DNA of 64,000 nucleotides. Origin: an uncultured Luteitalea sp. Lineage in GTDB: Bacteria; Acidobacteriota; Vicinamibacteria; Vicinamibacterales; Vicinamibacteraceae. The DNA lies in contig CAKTDA010000005.1 in NCBI GenBank assembly GCA_934541105.1, forward strand, positions 124,001-188,000. The letters run 5' to 3'. Both the position numbers and the translations under genes were made by a program. Position 1 is the stretch's first letter, and every line of letters begins with the position of its first letter. The notes below the pieces were generated by a model. It saw only the letters and a program-made list of their open reading frames with translations, was not told the origin of the DNA and made no database searches. Positions 44,164 through 52,185 of the stretch are shown in pieces.

Positions 44164-45360
44164 TCAGAAGTTGATGCCCGTGCGGATCACCAGCATCTTC
44201 GTCTTGGGCTCGAGGCCCTCCACGTTGTTGCGGGAGTAGAAGCCCTGCGTGAACGTGCGGCTGCCGTTGCCGTCCACGAAGTGGCCCTCGACCTTCACGT
44301 GCCACCAGCGATTGAGGTCCACGCGTCCGCTGATGGCGGTGTCGTAGATGTGGTTGTCCACGTCGGCGCTGGGCAGCGACGTGTCCGACACGAGGCGCGA
44401 GTGATACGTGCCGAGCTCGACGCGGTCGTGCACGCGCACGGTGCCCGAAGCGAACCAGCTGCGGCCCTTCCGCACCGAGGCCGGCAACAGGGCGGGCGAG
44501 AACTCCTGCTTCTGCGTGCTCAGACGCATCTCCGACGAGAGGCGCACGCGTCCGCGCTGGAAGTCGCCATACACGGCCTGCCGGTTCCAGGTCGGGATGT
44601 CCACGTCCAGTGCGCCGAGGGCCGGAATGGCGATGCGCGTGTCGGACGAGGTGCGGAGCAGCGAATAGCCGGCGACGAGGCCGTCGATCGGCGTCGACCA
44701 CCGTGCGTCGAAGCCCGCGCCACGCGTCGAGATGCCATCGTCGAAGCGCATGCCGCTGTCCTCGACGCCATAGCGGTACCCGCCGCGCGTGTCGTCCTGG
44801 ATGGAGCCGGCATACACCGTGTAGTGAAGCGATCCGGCCTGCCTGGTCTTCAGCGTGCCGTAGACGTCGGCCCCGATGTGCGCGATGGTCACGCTGCGGA
44901 GATCGAGCGGATACACCCCCTGCGGCAACAGCGCCCAGGTGTGGAGGAACTCCATGTCCTGCGTGTCGTTGAACAGACCGAGCGGCGTCTTGACCTTGCC
45001 GCCGCGAATGCCGATGGCGTCGTTGAACTTGTAGTCCGCGAACGCCCAGTCGAGCTGCACCTGCCCGTTCCCGAGTTGCCCGATGTTGCGCGAGTAGATC
45101 TGGGCGCCGACGCGCACCTTCGATCCGAACTGCGTGGACAGGTTGACGGCACCGTCGGTCATGGCGGCGCTGCCGCTGGCGGTGTCCATCGTCAGGAAGT
45201 TGTTGCCGTCGGAGACGACGAATCCCTGCTGGATGGAGCCGTGGACCTGGACTTCCTGGGCCCCCACGGTGAAGGACGACTGCGCGCTGGCCGTGGATGC
45301 CGCCAGGGCGAGCCCGAGGCCGGCGGCTGCCAGCCGGGAAACACGTGATGAGGTACGCAT
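44164..45360 (-). CDS. Outer-membrane porin-like beta-barrel protein
   Basis: A 398-residue protein from ATG 45360 with signal peptide RVSRLAAAGLGLALAASTASAQ. Repeated amphipathic beta strands follow (VQVHGSIQQGFVVSDGNNFL, VRVGAQIYSRNIGQLGNGQVQLDWAFADYKFNDAIGIRGGKVKTPLGLFND). This is the pattern of phosphate-selective/DcaP-like porins. It ends in an aromatic residue (IRTGINF), as barrel proteins do for BAM recognition. First gene of the operon with the PBP-like protein and chemoreceptor. Confidence 0.88.
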   Translation of the reverse strand: MRTSSRVSRLAAAGLGLALAASTASAQSSFTVGAQEVQVHGSIQQGFVVSDGNNFLTMDTASGSAAMTDGAVNLSTQFGSKVRVGAQIYSRNIGQLGNGQVQLDWAFADYKFNDAIGIRGGKVKTPLGLFNDTQDMEFLHTWALLPQGVYPLDLRSVTIAHIGADVYGTLKTRQAGSLHYTVYAGSIQDDTRGGYRYGVEDSGMRFDDGISTRGAGFDARWSTPIDGLVAGYSLLRTSSDTRIAIPALGALDVDIPTWNRQAVYGDFQRGRVRLSSEMRLSTQKQEFSPALLPASVRKGRSWFASGTVRVHDRVELGTYHSRLVSDTSLPSADVDNHIYDTAISGRVDLNRWWHVKVEGHFVDGNGSRTFTQGFYSRNNVEGLEPKTKMLVIRTGINF

Positions 45361-45394
45361 GGAAAGAACTGCTCCTGGCGGCGGGGGGAAGAAG

Positions 45395-45409
45395 CCCTCC
45401 GACGGAGGG
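45395..45409. other. Hairpin in the porin leader
   Basis: CCCTCCG-A-CGGAGGG is a perfect 7-bp palindrome in the untranslated leader of the porin operon, about 35 nt before the start codon. It could tune translation or mRNA stability; no protein-binding evidence. Confidence 0.4.
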
Positions 45410-45432
45410 AAGTAGATGGCCCGCCGTTAGCA

Positions 45433-45459
45433 CGATCGGCATCGAGTGGCGAGGCTTTA
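45433..45459 (-). promoter_or_regulatory. Sigma-28 (FliA)-type promoter of the porin/PBP/MCP operon
   Basis: On the minus strand TAAAGCCT (45459-45452), an 11-bp spacer and GCCGATCG (45440-45433). The flagellar consensus is TAAAGTTT-N11-GCCGATAA: six of eight match in each half with exact spacing. The operon encodes a chemoreceptor, a normal sigma-28 target. Confidence 0.7.
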
Positions 45460-45527
45460 GCGAAATCGGCGACCCCGGGAGCCGTGCCTAACGGAAGGCA
45501 GGTCGTCACATGTGGTGAAATGACGCC

Positions 45528-46871
45528 ATGTTCAGGACCAGTACCCGTTGCTCGCGCCGCTCGTTCGTGCGGAGCGGTCTCGTCGCGGCCGGAGCCCTCG
45601 GTGCCGCACCGCTTGCCGGCGTGGTCCGTGCGGCCTCGCTGCAGGGCGCCAACAATCGCATCGGCGTGGGTGTCATCGGCGCGGGAATCCGAGGCGAGAT
45701 CCTCATCCGCGCCACGCAGTCGATTCCGGACACCCGCATCGTCGGTGTCGCCGACGTCTACGACGGGCACTTCGCGCGCACGCGGGAGATCCTCGGGGCC
45801 GGCGTGGTGACCACGCGCGACTATCGGCAGCTGCTCGACGACCGGAACGTGGACGCCGTGCTCATCGTCACGCCCGACCACTGGCACAAGACGATGGCGC
45901 TCGACGCCATGGCGGCGGGCAAGGACGTGTTCATCGAGAAGCCGATGACGCACGCCTGGGACGAGGGCGAGGCGATCATCGAGGCCGCGAAGGCCTCCAG
46001 GCGGATCGTCGAAGTCGGCAGCCAGTGGGCGAGCATGCCCGGCAACCCGCGCGCGATAGAGATCCTGAAGAGTGGCCGGATCGGCACGGTCACGCAGATC
46101 GATGGCACGTCGAATCGCAACACGGCGACGGGCGCGTGGTACTACCCGGTGCCGCCCGACGCATCGCCCGCGACGATCGACTGGCCGCGTTTCCTCGGCC
46201 CGGCGAAGTCGGTGCCCTTCGATGCCGAGCGCTTCTTCCGCTGGCGCCTGTACTGGGACTACTCGGGCGGGCTGCCCACCGACCTCTTCGTCCACCTCGT
46301 CACCGCCACGCACACGCTGACGGGCGTGACGATGCCCAAGCGGGTCACGGGTATCGGCGGTACCTTCCGGTGGAAGGACCGCGAAGTGCCAGACCAGATG
46401 GCGGCAATCGTCGAGTACGACGACTTCACGCTGAACCTCAGCGGGACGGCGAACAACGCACACCCGGCGCCGCCCCTGACGTTTCACGGGACCGAGGGCA
46501 CGCTCGAGTACTACCCGAACCGGCTCGTCGTGTACGACGAGCCGATGCTGGAGAACTACACGTACTCCACCAACCACTTCGACGCGACCCAGAAGGATGC
46601 TTTCGCCAGGCGCCATGGTCTCGACAGGGCCTCGATGCGGCCGACGGCGGACGCCGGCCGCAAGGCGGCGCCCCCCGAGGAGATCAAGGTCGAGGGCGGC
46701 GATTCGACCGTGACGCACCTGGCCGCGTTCTTCGACGCGATGCGTACGCGCAAGGAGCCGTTCGAGAACGCGGTGATGGGACACCAGTGCGCGACGGTCG
46801 GCCACATGGTGAACATCAGCCACCGACAGGGCACACATGTGCGCTGGGACGGCCGGCAGGTGGTGACGTGA
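45528..46871 (+). CDS. Tat-exported Gfo/Idh/MocA-family oxidoreductase
   Basis: A 447-residue protein from ATG 45528. Twin-arginine signal (CSRRSFVRSGLVAAGALGAAPLAG). Rossmann motif IGVGVIGAGIRGEIL, the EKP motif (FIEKPMTHAWDEG) with the conserved Lys, then the C-terminal beta-sheet domain of the family (WYYPVPPDASPATIDWPRFLGPA..., FFRWRLYWDYSGGLPTDLFVHLV). These NAD(P)-dependent enzymes act on sugars or cyclitols; this exported subgroup is common in Acidobacteria and Planctomycetes. Substrate unknown. Confidence 0.92.
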   Translation: MFRTSTRCSRRSFVRSGLVAAGALGAAPLAGVVRAASLQGANNRIGVGVIGAGIRGEILIRATQSIPDTRIVGVADVYDGHFARTREILGAGVVTTRDYRQLLDDRNVDAVLIVTPDHWHKTMALDAMAAGKDVFIEKPMTHAWDEGEAIIEAAKASRRIVEVGSQWASMPGNPRAIEILKSGRIGTVTQIDGTSNRNTATGAWYYPVPPDASPATIDWPRFLGPAKSVPFDAERFFRWRLYWDYSGGLPTDLFVHLVTATHTLTGVTMPKRVTGIGGTFRWKDREVPDQMAAIVEYDDFTLNLSGTANNAHPAPPLTFHGTEGTLEYYPNRLVVYDEPMLENYTYSTNHFDATQKDAFARRHGLDRASMRPTADAGRKAAPPEEIKVEGGDSTVTHLAAFFDAMRTRKEPFENAVMGHQCATVGHMVNISHRQGTHVRWDGRQVVT

Positions 46872-46904
46872 CGACGCGATGACGTGACGTCACGACGTGA
46901 CGCG
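46864..46904 (+). repeat. Short GACGTGAC-type tandem repeat
   Basis: About 40 bp of imperfect TGACG/GACGTGAC units between the oxidoreductase stop and the DUF2911 gene, directly followed by a perfect palindrome. One of several such arrays in the 46-64 kb part. Confidence 0.55.
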
Positions 46905-46907
46905 GAC

Positions 46908-46927
46908 CCGCCGGACGCGTCCGGCGG
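46908..46927. repeat. REP-like perfect palindrome
   Basis: CCGCCGGACG / CGTCCGGCGG is a 20-bp perfect palindrome followed by CTAC. A second palindrome with the same GGCTAC tail is at 61041-61062. Both are intergenic. Confidence 0.6.
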
Positions 46928-46948
46928 CTACACCCGGGGGAGGTCGAG

Positions 46949-47596
46949 ATGCGAATGCTGACGATGGCGACGACGATGGTGGTGTGTACGGTGCTGGCCG
47001 CGACTGCGGGCGCGCAAACGGTGCCGGAGGTGAAGCTGCAGGTGTCGCCGGCGGGGCAGGCCGCCATCCAGGTTGGCGGCACGTGGACAAAGACCGAGCA
47101 GGGCGGCCAGCGTTACGAGGGTGGCAAGTGGGTGGTCGTGGACTACAGCCGGCCGATCCTTCGCGGGCGTACGAACATCTTCGGGAGTGGCGCCGACTAC
47201 GGCAAGGGTGTAAGTGCCGGCTCACCGGTCTGGCGAGCGGGCGCCAACGCGACGACGACGCTGACCACGCAGGTACCGCTGACGGTGGCGGGCAAGACGC
47301 TCCAACCCGGCGTCTACAACGTGCTCGTGGACCTGAAGGCGGGCGGCTGGGACCTCGTGCTCTCCAGCCAGGAGCGGCTCGAGACGTTCGACCCCAACGA
47401 GAAGGTGAAGTTGTACGGCTCGACGAACTACGACCCGAAGTTCGACGTCGTGCGCGCGCCGATGCGGATGGACACCCTCGACGTCAGCGTCGAGCAGTTC
47501 ACGATCCTGTTCATCAACGCCACCGAGCGCGGCATCACGATGCTGATGGCGTGGGAGCGGACGGCGGGCTTCGTCGAGTTCTCCCTGGCAAACTGA
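46949..47596 (+). CDS. Exported DUF2911 protein
   Basis: A 215-residue protein from ATG 46949 behind GGGGGAGG. Signal peptide LTMATTMVVCTVLAATAGAQ. DUF2911 features: VVVDYSRPILRGRTNIFGSGADYGKGVSAGSPVWRAGANATTTLTT, then LQPGVYNVLVDLKAGGWDLVLSSQ. DUF2911 proteins are secreted beta-rich proteins of unknown function common in Bacteroidetes and Acidobacteria. Probably follows the Gfo/Idh/MocA gene in expression. Confidence 0.88.
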   Translation: MRMLTMATTMVVCTVLAATAGAQTVPEVKLQVSPAGQAAIQVGGTWTKTEQGGQRYEGGKWVVVDYSRPILRGRTNIFGSGADYGKGVSAGSPVWRAGANATTTLTTQVPLTVAGKTLQPGVYNVLVDLKAGGWDLVLSSQERLETFDPNEKVKLYGSTNYDPKFDVVRAPMRMDTLDVSVEQFTILFINATERGITMLMAWERTAGFVEFSLAN

Positions 47597-47602
47597 TCGG
47601 CA

Positions 47603-48616
47603 TCAGGCCGACGTCGCCTCGACGTACAGGCTGTAGAGGGACTGGCTGCCGGTCATGAACAGCCGGTTCCCCTTCGCGCCGCCGAAGCACAGGTTGCTGC
47701 AGATCTCGGGCAGGTCGATCTGCCCGATCGCCGTGCCATCCGGCGCAATCACGCGGACGCCGTCGTAGCCGGCGCCGGCCCATCCGGCGCTGGCCCAGAC
47801 GTTGCCATCGCGGTCGCAGCGGATGCCGTCCGCGCCGCCCTTGCCCATGTCGTGGAACAGCCGTCCCGTCCCGAGCTTCGTGCCGCCGATCACGTCGAAC
47901 ACGTGGATGCCGCGCGGACGATCGGGAGTGGGGTTCTCCGTGTCGGCCACGTACAGCTTCGTATGGTCGGGCGAGAAGCACAGGCCGTTCGGCCGCCGCA
48001 GGGACTCGGTCATCGGTGCTGCCTGACGCGTCGCCGGGTCCCAGCGATACACGCGCGTCGGCAGTGCCTGCGCTTCGCGTCGTCCTTCGTAGAGCGACAG
48101 GATGCCGTAACCCGGGTCGGTGAACCACAGCGAACCGTCAGGGTGCGCGACGACGTCGTTCGGCGAGTTGAGCGGCTGTCCGTCGACCGCGTCGACGAGC
48201 GTGGTGATGGTCCCGTCGATTCCGGTCCGCGTCACGCGGCGCCGTTCGCAGGTCACGAGCCGGCCCTGCAGGTCGCGCGTGTTGCCGTTGCAGTTGTTGG
48301 ACGGGCTCCGGAAGACGCTGACCTCGCCGGTCTCCTCGGTCCAGCGCAGGATGCGGTCGTTCGGGATGTCGCTCCAGAGCAGGCAGCGCACGTCGCCGAA
48401 CCAGACGGGTCCCTCTGCCCAGCGGCAACCCGTGTAGAGGCGCTCGACGGCGGCGTTGCCGACGCGATACCTGTCGAAGCGGGGATCGAGAGACCGCACC
48501 GCCGGATCGGGGTAGCGGACGATGGTGCCGTCCCGGCGGGCGGGTTGCGCGTCGGCGCGTGCGATGGTGGCGCCGGCGGCGGCGACGGGCAGTGCGAGGA
48601 AGTGGCGGCGATCCAT
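47603..48616 (-). CDS. Exported SMP-30/gluconolactonase-like protein
   Basis: A 337-residue protein from ATG 48616. Signal with RR (MDRRHFLALPVAAAGATIARADA). Six-bladed propeller blocks: GCRWAEGPVWFGDVRCLLWSDIPNDRILRW (metal Glu), NGNTRDLQGRLVTCERRRVTR, NSPNDVVAHPDGSLWFTDPGYG (metal Asn/Asp), RRPNGLCFSPDHTKLYVADT. Such enzymes open aldonolactones with a divalent metal. With the mutarotase upstream it suits a deoxy-sugar lactone pathway. Confidence 0.9.
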   Translation of the reverse strand: MDRRHFLALPVAAAGATIARADAQPARRDGTIVRYPDPAVRSLDPRFDRYRVGNAAVERLYTGCRWAEGPVWFGDVRCLLWSDIPNDRILRWTEETGEVSVFRSPSNNCNGNTRDLQGRLVTCERRRVTRTGIDGTITTLVDAVDGQPLNSPNDVVAHPDGSLWFTDPGYGILSLYEGRREAQALPTRVYRWDPATRQAAPMTESLRRPNGLCFSPDHTKLYVADTENPTPDRPRGIHVFDVIGGTKLGTGRLFHDMGKGGADGIRCDRDGNVWASAGWAGAGYDGVRVIAPDGTAIGQIDLPEICSNLCFGGAKGNRLFMTGSQSLYSLYVEATSA

Positions 48617-48635
48617 GGAAGCCTCGTGGCAGGTG

Positions 48636-48959
48636 CTATGTCAGCGTGAACATCTCGCGTAAGTGGACCTGGACGGGTGAATGATCCTCGTGCGTCTCCA
48701 TGATGTCGCGCATCATCGTCCACCACCTGCGCATCACGGGGTGATCGCGAAGCGGCCCGAGCGCGTGATCCGTGCGGCGGGTGAGCACGGCAAACAGCGC
48801 CTGCGTCTCTTCGTCGAGGAAGATGCGGTAGTCCACGACGCCGGCCTCGCGCAGCAGGGCGGCGAGTTCGGGCCAGATGGCGTCGTGCCGGCGGCGGTAC
48901 TCGTCGGCGTGCCCAGCCAGCAGTCGCATCCGGAAGGCGACGGTCTCGGTGGCGGGCAT
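48636..48959 (-). CDS. rhaM: L-rhamnose mutarotase family protein
   Basis: A 107-residue cytosolic protein from ATG 48959, overlapping the upstream stop (TGATG). Family signature VAFRMRLLAGHADEYRRRHDAIWPELAALLREAGVVDYRIFLDEETQALFAVL. The catalytic His in YRRRHD and the C-terminal RRWWTMMRDIMETH are present. RhaM interconverts alpha and beta L-rhamnose. Beside a GH95 fucosidase the sugar could equally be L-fucose; that is inference. Confidence 0.9.
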   Translation of the reverse strand: MPATETVAFRMRLLAGHADEYRRRHDAIWPELAALLREAGVVDYRIFLDEETQALFAVLTRRTDHALGPLRDHPVMRRWWTMMRDIMETHEDHSPVQVHLREMFTLT

Positions 48960-49351
48960 CACAGCATCGGCACGGCGCGCCGCGCGAGCTGCAGCGGCAG
49001 GCCCCACGGATCGCGCAGCATGACGAGGTGCGAGCCGTCCGCGCCATGCTGGTGCTCGACGAGCATCGCCCCCGCCGCGACGAGGCGTGCGGTGTCGGCG
49101 TCGGGATCGGCCGACGTGAACGCGACGTGCAGTTGCGCAGGGTGCAGGTCCCGGTACATGTCGGCCCGCGCCGACGCGTTGGTGTAGATCTCGATCATCA
49201 CGCGCCGCGAGGCGTCCGCCAGGAAGTGCATGTGGACGGGCGGCTCCCCGCGCCGCACCACCTGCATGCCGAGGTGCTCGACATACCAGGCGGCGACGCC
49301 GACGGGATCGGTGACGTTGATCGCGAGGTGCTCGAAAGCAAGGCCTGCCAT
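48959..49351 (-). CDS. VOC (glyoxalase/bleomycin-resistance) family protein
   Basis: A 130-residue protein from ATG 49351. Two beta-alpha-beta-beta-beta modules: FEHLAINVTDPVGVAAWYVEHLGMQVVRRG and LHVAFTSADPDADTARLVAAGAMLVEHQHGADGSHLVMLRDPWGLPLQLA. Metal-type residues (His in FEHLA and LHVAF, Glu in MIEIYTN) are in place. Activity could be isomerase, dioxygenase or lyase. First gene of the VOC-rhaM-SMP30 operon. Confidence 0.85.
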   Translation of the reverse strand: MAGLAFEHLAINVTDPVGVAAWYVEHLGMQVVRRGEPPVHMHFLADASRRVMIEIYTNASARADMYRDLHPAQLHVAFTSADPDADTARLVAAGAMLVEHQHGADGSHLVMLRDPWGLPLQLARRAVPML

Positions 49352-49414
49352 GCCGGCAGGTTGTACCACGGAGAGCCTGAACGCCGCTCCTCGGGCCGTC
49401 GGCCTTTGACCTTC

Positions 49415-49479
49415 GACCTTCGCCTTCGACCTTCGCCTTCGACCTTCGCCTTCGACCTTCGCCTTCGACCTTCGCCTTC
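49415..49479 (+). repeat. 13-bp tandem repeat, five copies
   Basis: Five exact units of GACCTTCGCCTTC, followed by three GTCCTTC-like units and two of CTGACTTCCGACTT (to about 49533). It fills the region between the divergent VOC and GH95 genes, ending close to the GH95 promoter. Strongly pyrimidine-rich on this strand. Confidence 0.9.
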
Positions 49480-49537
49480 GTCCTTCGTCCTTCGTCCTTT
49501 CCTTCTGACTTCCGACTTCTGACTTCCGACTTTCACA

Positions 49538-49543
49538 TACGCT
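49538..49543 (+). promoter_or_regulatory. -10 box of the GH95 gene (leaderless start)
   Basis: TACGCT ends 6 nt before ATG 49550; no ribosome-binding site. Confidence 0.45.
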
Positions 49544-49549
49544 CTCCCC

Positions 49550-52105
49550 ATGATCAGACGCACCTTCCTCGAAACGCTCCTGGCCGCGGGCATGCTGCCG
49601 CTCCTGCGCGCGCGGACCGGCGCGGCACAGGCGACGGCCCCCAATCCGGCGGACGCGCTGACGCTGCGTTACGCGCGCGCCGCGCGCCAGTGGGTGGAGG
49701 CGCTGCCCGTCGGCAACGGGCGGCTCGGCGGGATGGTGTTCGGCGGCATCGGCGTCGAGCGTGTGCAGCTCAACGAAGACACGCTGTGGTCGGGCGGGCC
49801 GTCCGAGTGGAACAACCCCGGCGCGCGGCAGGCGCTGCCCGAGGTGCGCCGACTCGTTGCTGCCGGCCGCTTTGCCGACGCCGACGCGGCCATGCGGCAG
49901 ATGATGGGCCCCTACACGCAGTCATACCTGCCCCTTGGCGACCTGCGGATCGTGATGGAGCACGGCGACGTGGCCCGCGACTACGAGCGGGCGCTCGACA
50001 TCGGGACCGGCGAGGCGACGGTGCGGTACCGGCTCGGCGGGGCGACCTTCACGCGGACGACAATCGCGACCTGGCCCGACCAGGTGATCGCAATCCACCT
50101 GGCCTGCGACCAGCCCGGCCTGCTGCGGTGTGCCGTGCGGCTCGACAGCCCGCTGCGCGCGGTGGCACGCATCGACGAGGGGGAACTGGTGCTGCGCGGG
50201 CGTGCGCCGGCGCACGTCGAGCCGAACTACGAGGACAGGCCCGACCCCGTCCGGTATGCCGACGATCGCGGCCTCCACTTCGAGGCGCGCATCGCCGTGC
50301 TGACCGACGGCCGCGTCGAGCCCGATGGCGCGCAGTTGCAGGTGCGTGCGGAGCGTCACGCGACACTGCTCGTTGCCATGGCCACGAGCTTCGCGGGCCC
50401 GGCGCGTACGGGAGTGAGCGACGGGCGCGACCCGTCGGCCCTGACGCGCGCCCAAGTCGCAGCGGCACTCGCGCGGCCGTGGGACGCGCTGCGTGATCGG
50501 CACCGTGCCGATGTGGCGGCCCTGATGTCGCGCGTGACGCTCGATCTCGGCGCGTCACCGGCAAGGCCCGGCACGCCGACGGACGTGAGGCTCGCCGACG
50601 GCGCCGCGGCCGATCCCGCACTGGCGACGCTGCTGTTCCAGTACGGCCGCTACCTGCTCGTCGCGTGCAGCCGGCCCGGCACGCAGCCGGCCACGCTCCA
50701 GGGCCTGTGGAACGAGCAGGTACGGGCGCCGTGGAGCAGCAACTACACGGTGAACATCAACACCGAGATGAACTACTGGCCGGCCGAGCCCGCCAACCTC
50801 GCGGAGTGCCACGAGCCCTTGCTTGCCGCCATGGGTGAGCTGGCGGTGACAGGTGCCGAGACCGCGCGCGTGAACTACGGCTTCGGCGGCTGGACGACGC
50901 ACCACAACACCGACCTGTGGCGGCAGACGGCGCCCGTGGGCCGGTTCGGCGAGGGCGATCCCGTGTGGGCCTCGTGGCCCATGGGCGGGGCATGGCTCGC
51001 GCAGCACCTGTGGGAGCACTTCGCGTTCGGCGGCGATCGCGAGTGGCTGCGACGGACGGCGCTGCCGCTGATGACGGGCGCCGCGCAGTTCTGCCTCGAC
51101 CTGCTCGTCGAGGACGCCGACGGTTTCCTCGTGCCGTCGCCGTCGACGTCGCCCGAGCACAAGTTCCGGCTTCCCGGCGGCGGGATGGCCGCCGTCAGTG
51201 CCGGCAGTGCGATGGATCTCGGCATCACGTGGGACGTGTGCACGAACGTCAGGCAGGCCGCACGGCTGCTCGGCGTGCACGATGCCCGGGTGGAGCGTGT
51301 TGCGCAGGCGCTGCCACGGCTGCGGCCGTACCGCATCGACGCGCAGGGCGCGCTCCAGGAGTGGGGCGTGGACCTGCCGCCGCAGGATCCGCACCATCGC
51401 CACTTCTCCCACCTGTTCGGCTTGCACCCGGGACGCCAGATCACGCCCGAGGCCACACCGGCACTCTTCATGGCCTGCCGCCGCTCGCTCGAACTGCGGG
51501 GCGACGAGGGGACGGGGTGGTCGCTCGCGTGGAAGATCAACGCGTGGGCGCGGCTGCGCGACGGCAACCGGGCGCACCGCCTCGTCGTGCGCCTGCTCCG
51601 GCTCGTCGAGGACACCGGCGTGCGCATGAACAACGCGGGCGGGGTGTACGCGAACCTGTTCGACGCGCATCCGCCGTTCCAGATCGACGGCAACTTCGGG
51701 GCCACGTCCGGCATCGTCGAGATGCTGCTCCAGAGCCATGCCGGAGTGCTCGACCTGCTGCCCGCGTTGCCGGACGCCTGGCCGCGCGGTCGCGTGAGCG
51801 GGCTGCGCGCGCGGGGCGGATTCGAGATCGATCTCGAGTGGGAGCAGGGGCAGCCCGTGCACGTGCGCATCCGCTCGCGCCTCGGGGGCGTGTGCCGCGT
51901 CAGGAGTGCCGTGCCCCTGCGCGTGGACGGGACTGCCGTGGTGCGTCCTGCGGAGGGCCCGAACCCGAACCCGTTGCTTGCCGTCCATCCGGTGGCCGAG
52001 CCCCTTCGAGCGCCCGGCGTGGTCGTGCCCGCACCCCTGCCTCTGCCGACGCATGTGATCGACATCGACACGACGGCCGGCGCGGAGGTGAGGCTCCGCG
52101 CGTGA
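49550..52105 (+). CDS. Exported glycoside hydrolase family 95 (alpha-L-fucosidase-type)
   Basis: An 851-residue enzyme, usual GH95 length. Signal peptide IRRTFLETLLAAGMLPLLRA. N-terminal beta domain WVEALPVGNGRLGGMVFGGIGVERVQLNEDTLWSGGP. The (alpha/alpha)6 barrel has LQGLWNEQVRAPWSSNYTVNINTEMNYWPAEPANLAECHEPL (the two Asn that activate the catalytic water), SPSTSPEHKFR, EGTGWSLAWKINAWARLRDG, and NLFDAHPPFQIDGNFGATSGIVEMLLQSH (catalytic Asp). It releases terminal L-fucose or L-galactose from polysaccharides or glycans. Divergent from the deoxy-sugar operon. Confidence 0.95.
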   Translation: MIRRTFLETLLAAGMLPLLRARTGAAQATAPNPADALTLRYARAARQWVEALPVGNGRLGGMVFGGIGVERVQLNEDTLWSGGPSEWNNPGARQALPEVRRLVAAGRFADADAAMRQMMGPYTQSYLPLGDLRIVMEHGDVARDYERALDIGTGEATVRYRLGGATFTRTTIATWPDQVIAIHLACDQPGLLRCAVRLDSPLRAVARIDEGELVLRGRAPAHVEPNYEDRPDPVRYADDRGLHFEARIAVLTDGRVEPDGAQLQVRAERHATLLVAMATSFAGPARTGVSDGRDPSALTRAQVAAALARPWDALRDRHRADVAALMSRVTLDLGASPARPGTPTDVRLADGAAADPALATLLFQYGRYLLVACSRPGTQPATLQGLWNEQVRAPWSSNYTVNINTEMNYWPAEPANLAECHEPLLAAMGELAVTGAETARVNYGFGGWTTHHNTDLWRQTAPVGRFGEGDPVWASWPMGGAWLAQHLWEHFAFGGDREWLRRTALPLMTGAAQFCLDLLVEDADGFLVPSPSTSPEHKFRLPGGGMAAVSAGSAMDLGITWDVCTNVRQAARLLGVHDARVERVAQALPRLRPYRIDAQGALQEWGVDLPPQDPHHRHFSHLFGLHPGRQITPEATPALFMACRRSLELRGDEGTGWSLAWKINAWARLRDGNRAHRLVVRLLRLVEDTGVRMNNAGGVYANLFDAHPPFQIDGNFGATSGIVEMLLQSHAGVLDLLPALPDAWPRGRVSGLRARGGFEIDLEWEQGQPVHVRIRSRLGGVCRVRSAVPLRVDGTAVVRPAEGPNPNPLLAVHPVAEPLRAPGVVVPAPLPLPTHVIDIDTTAGAEVRLRA

Positions 52106-52185
52106 GGAGGCTCCTGGCGGAACACCTGAGGTCCTGTCTCGTATGTGGAGTGAAGGCCGCATGGTGCGGCGGGGCATGCGGACGT

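Noticed and set aside
45440..45500. Possible sigma-54 promoter before the porin (GGCACGGCTCCC)
   Set aside because: The -24-like GGCAC is not followed by GC at +10; the sigma-28 match is much better.
49415..49545. Possible CRISPR array
   Set aside because: Units of 13 bp are contiguous without unique spacers; it is a simple tandem repeat, and no cas genes are present.
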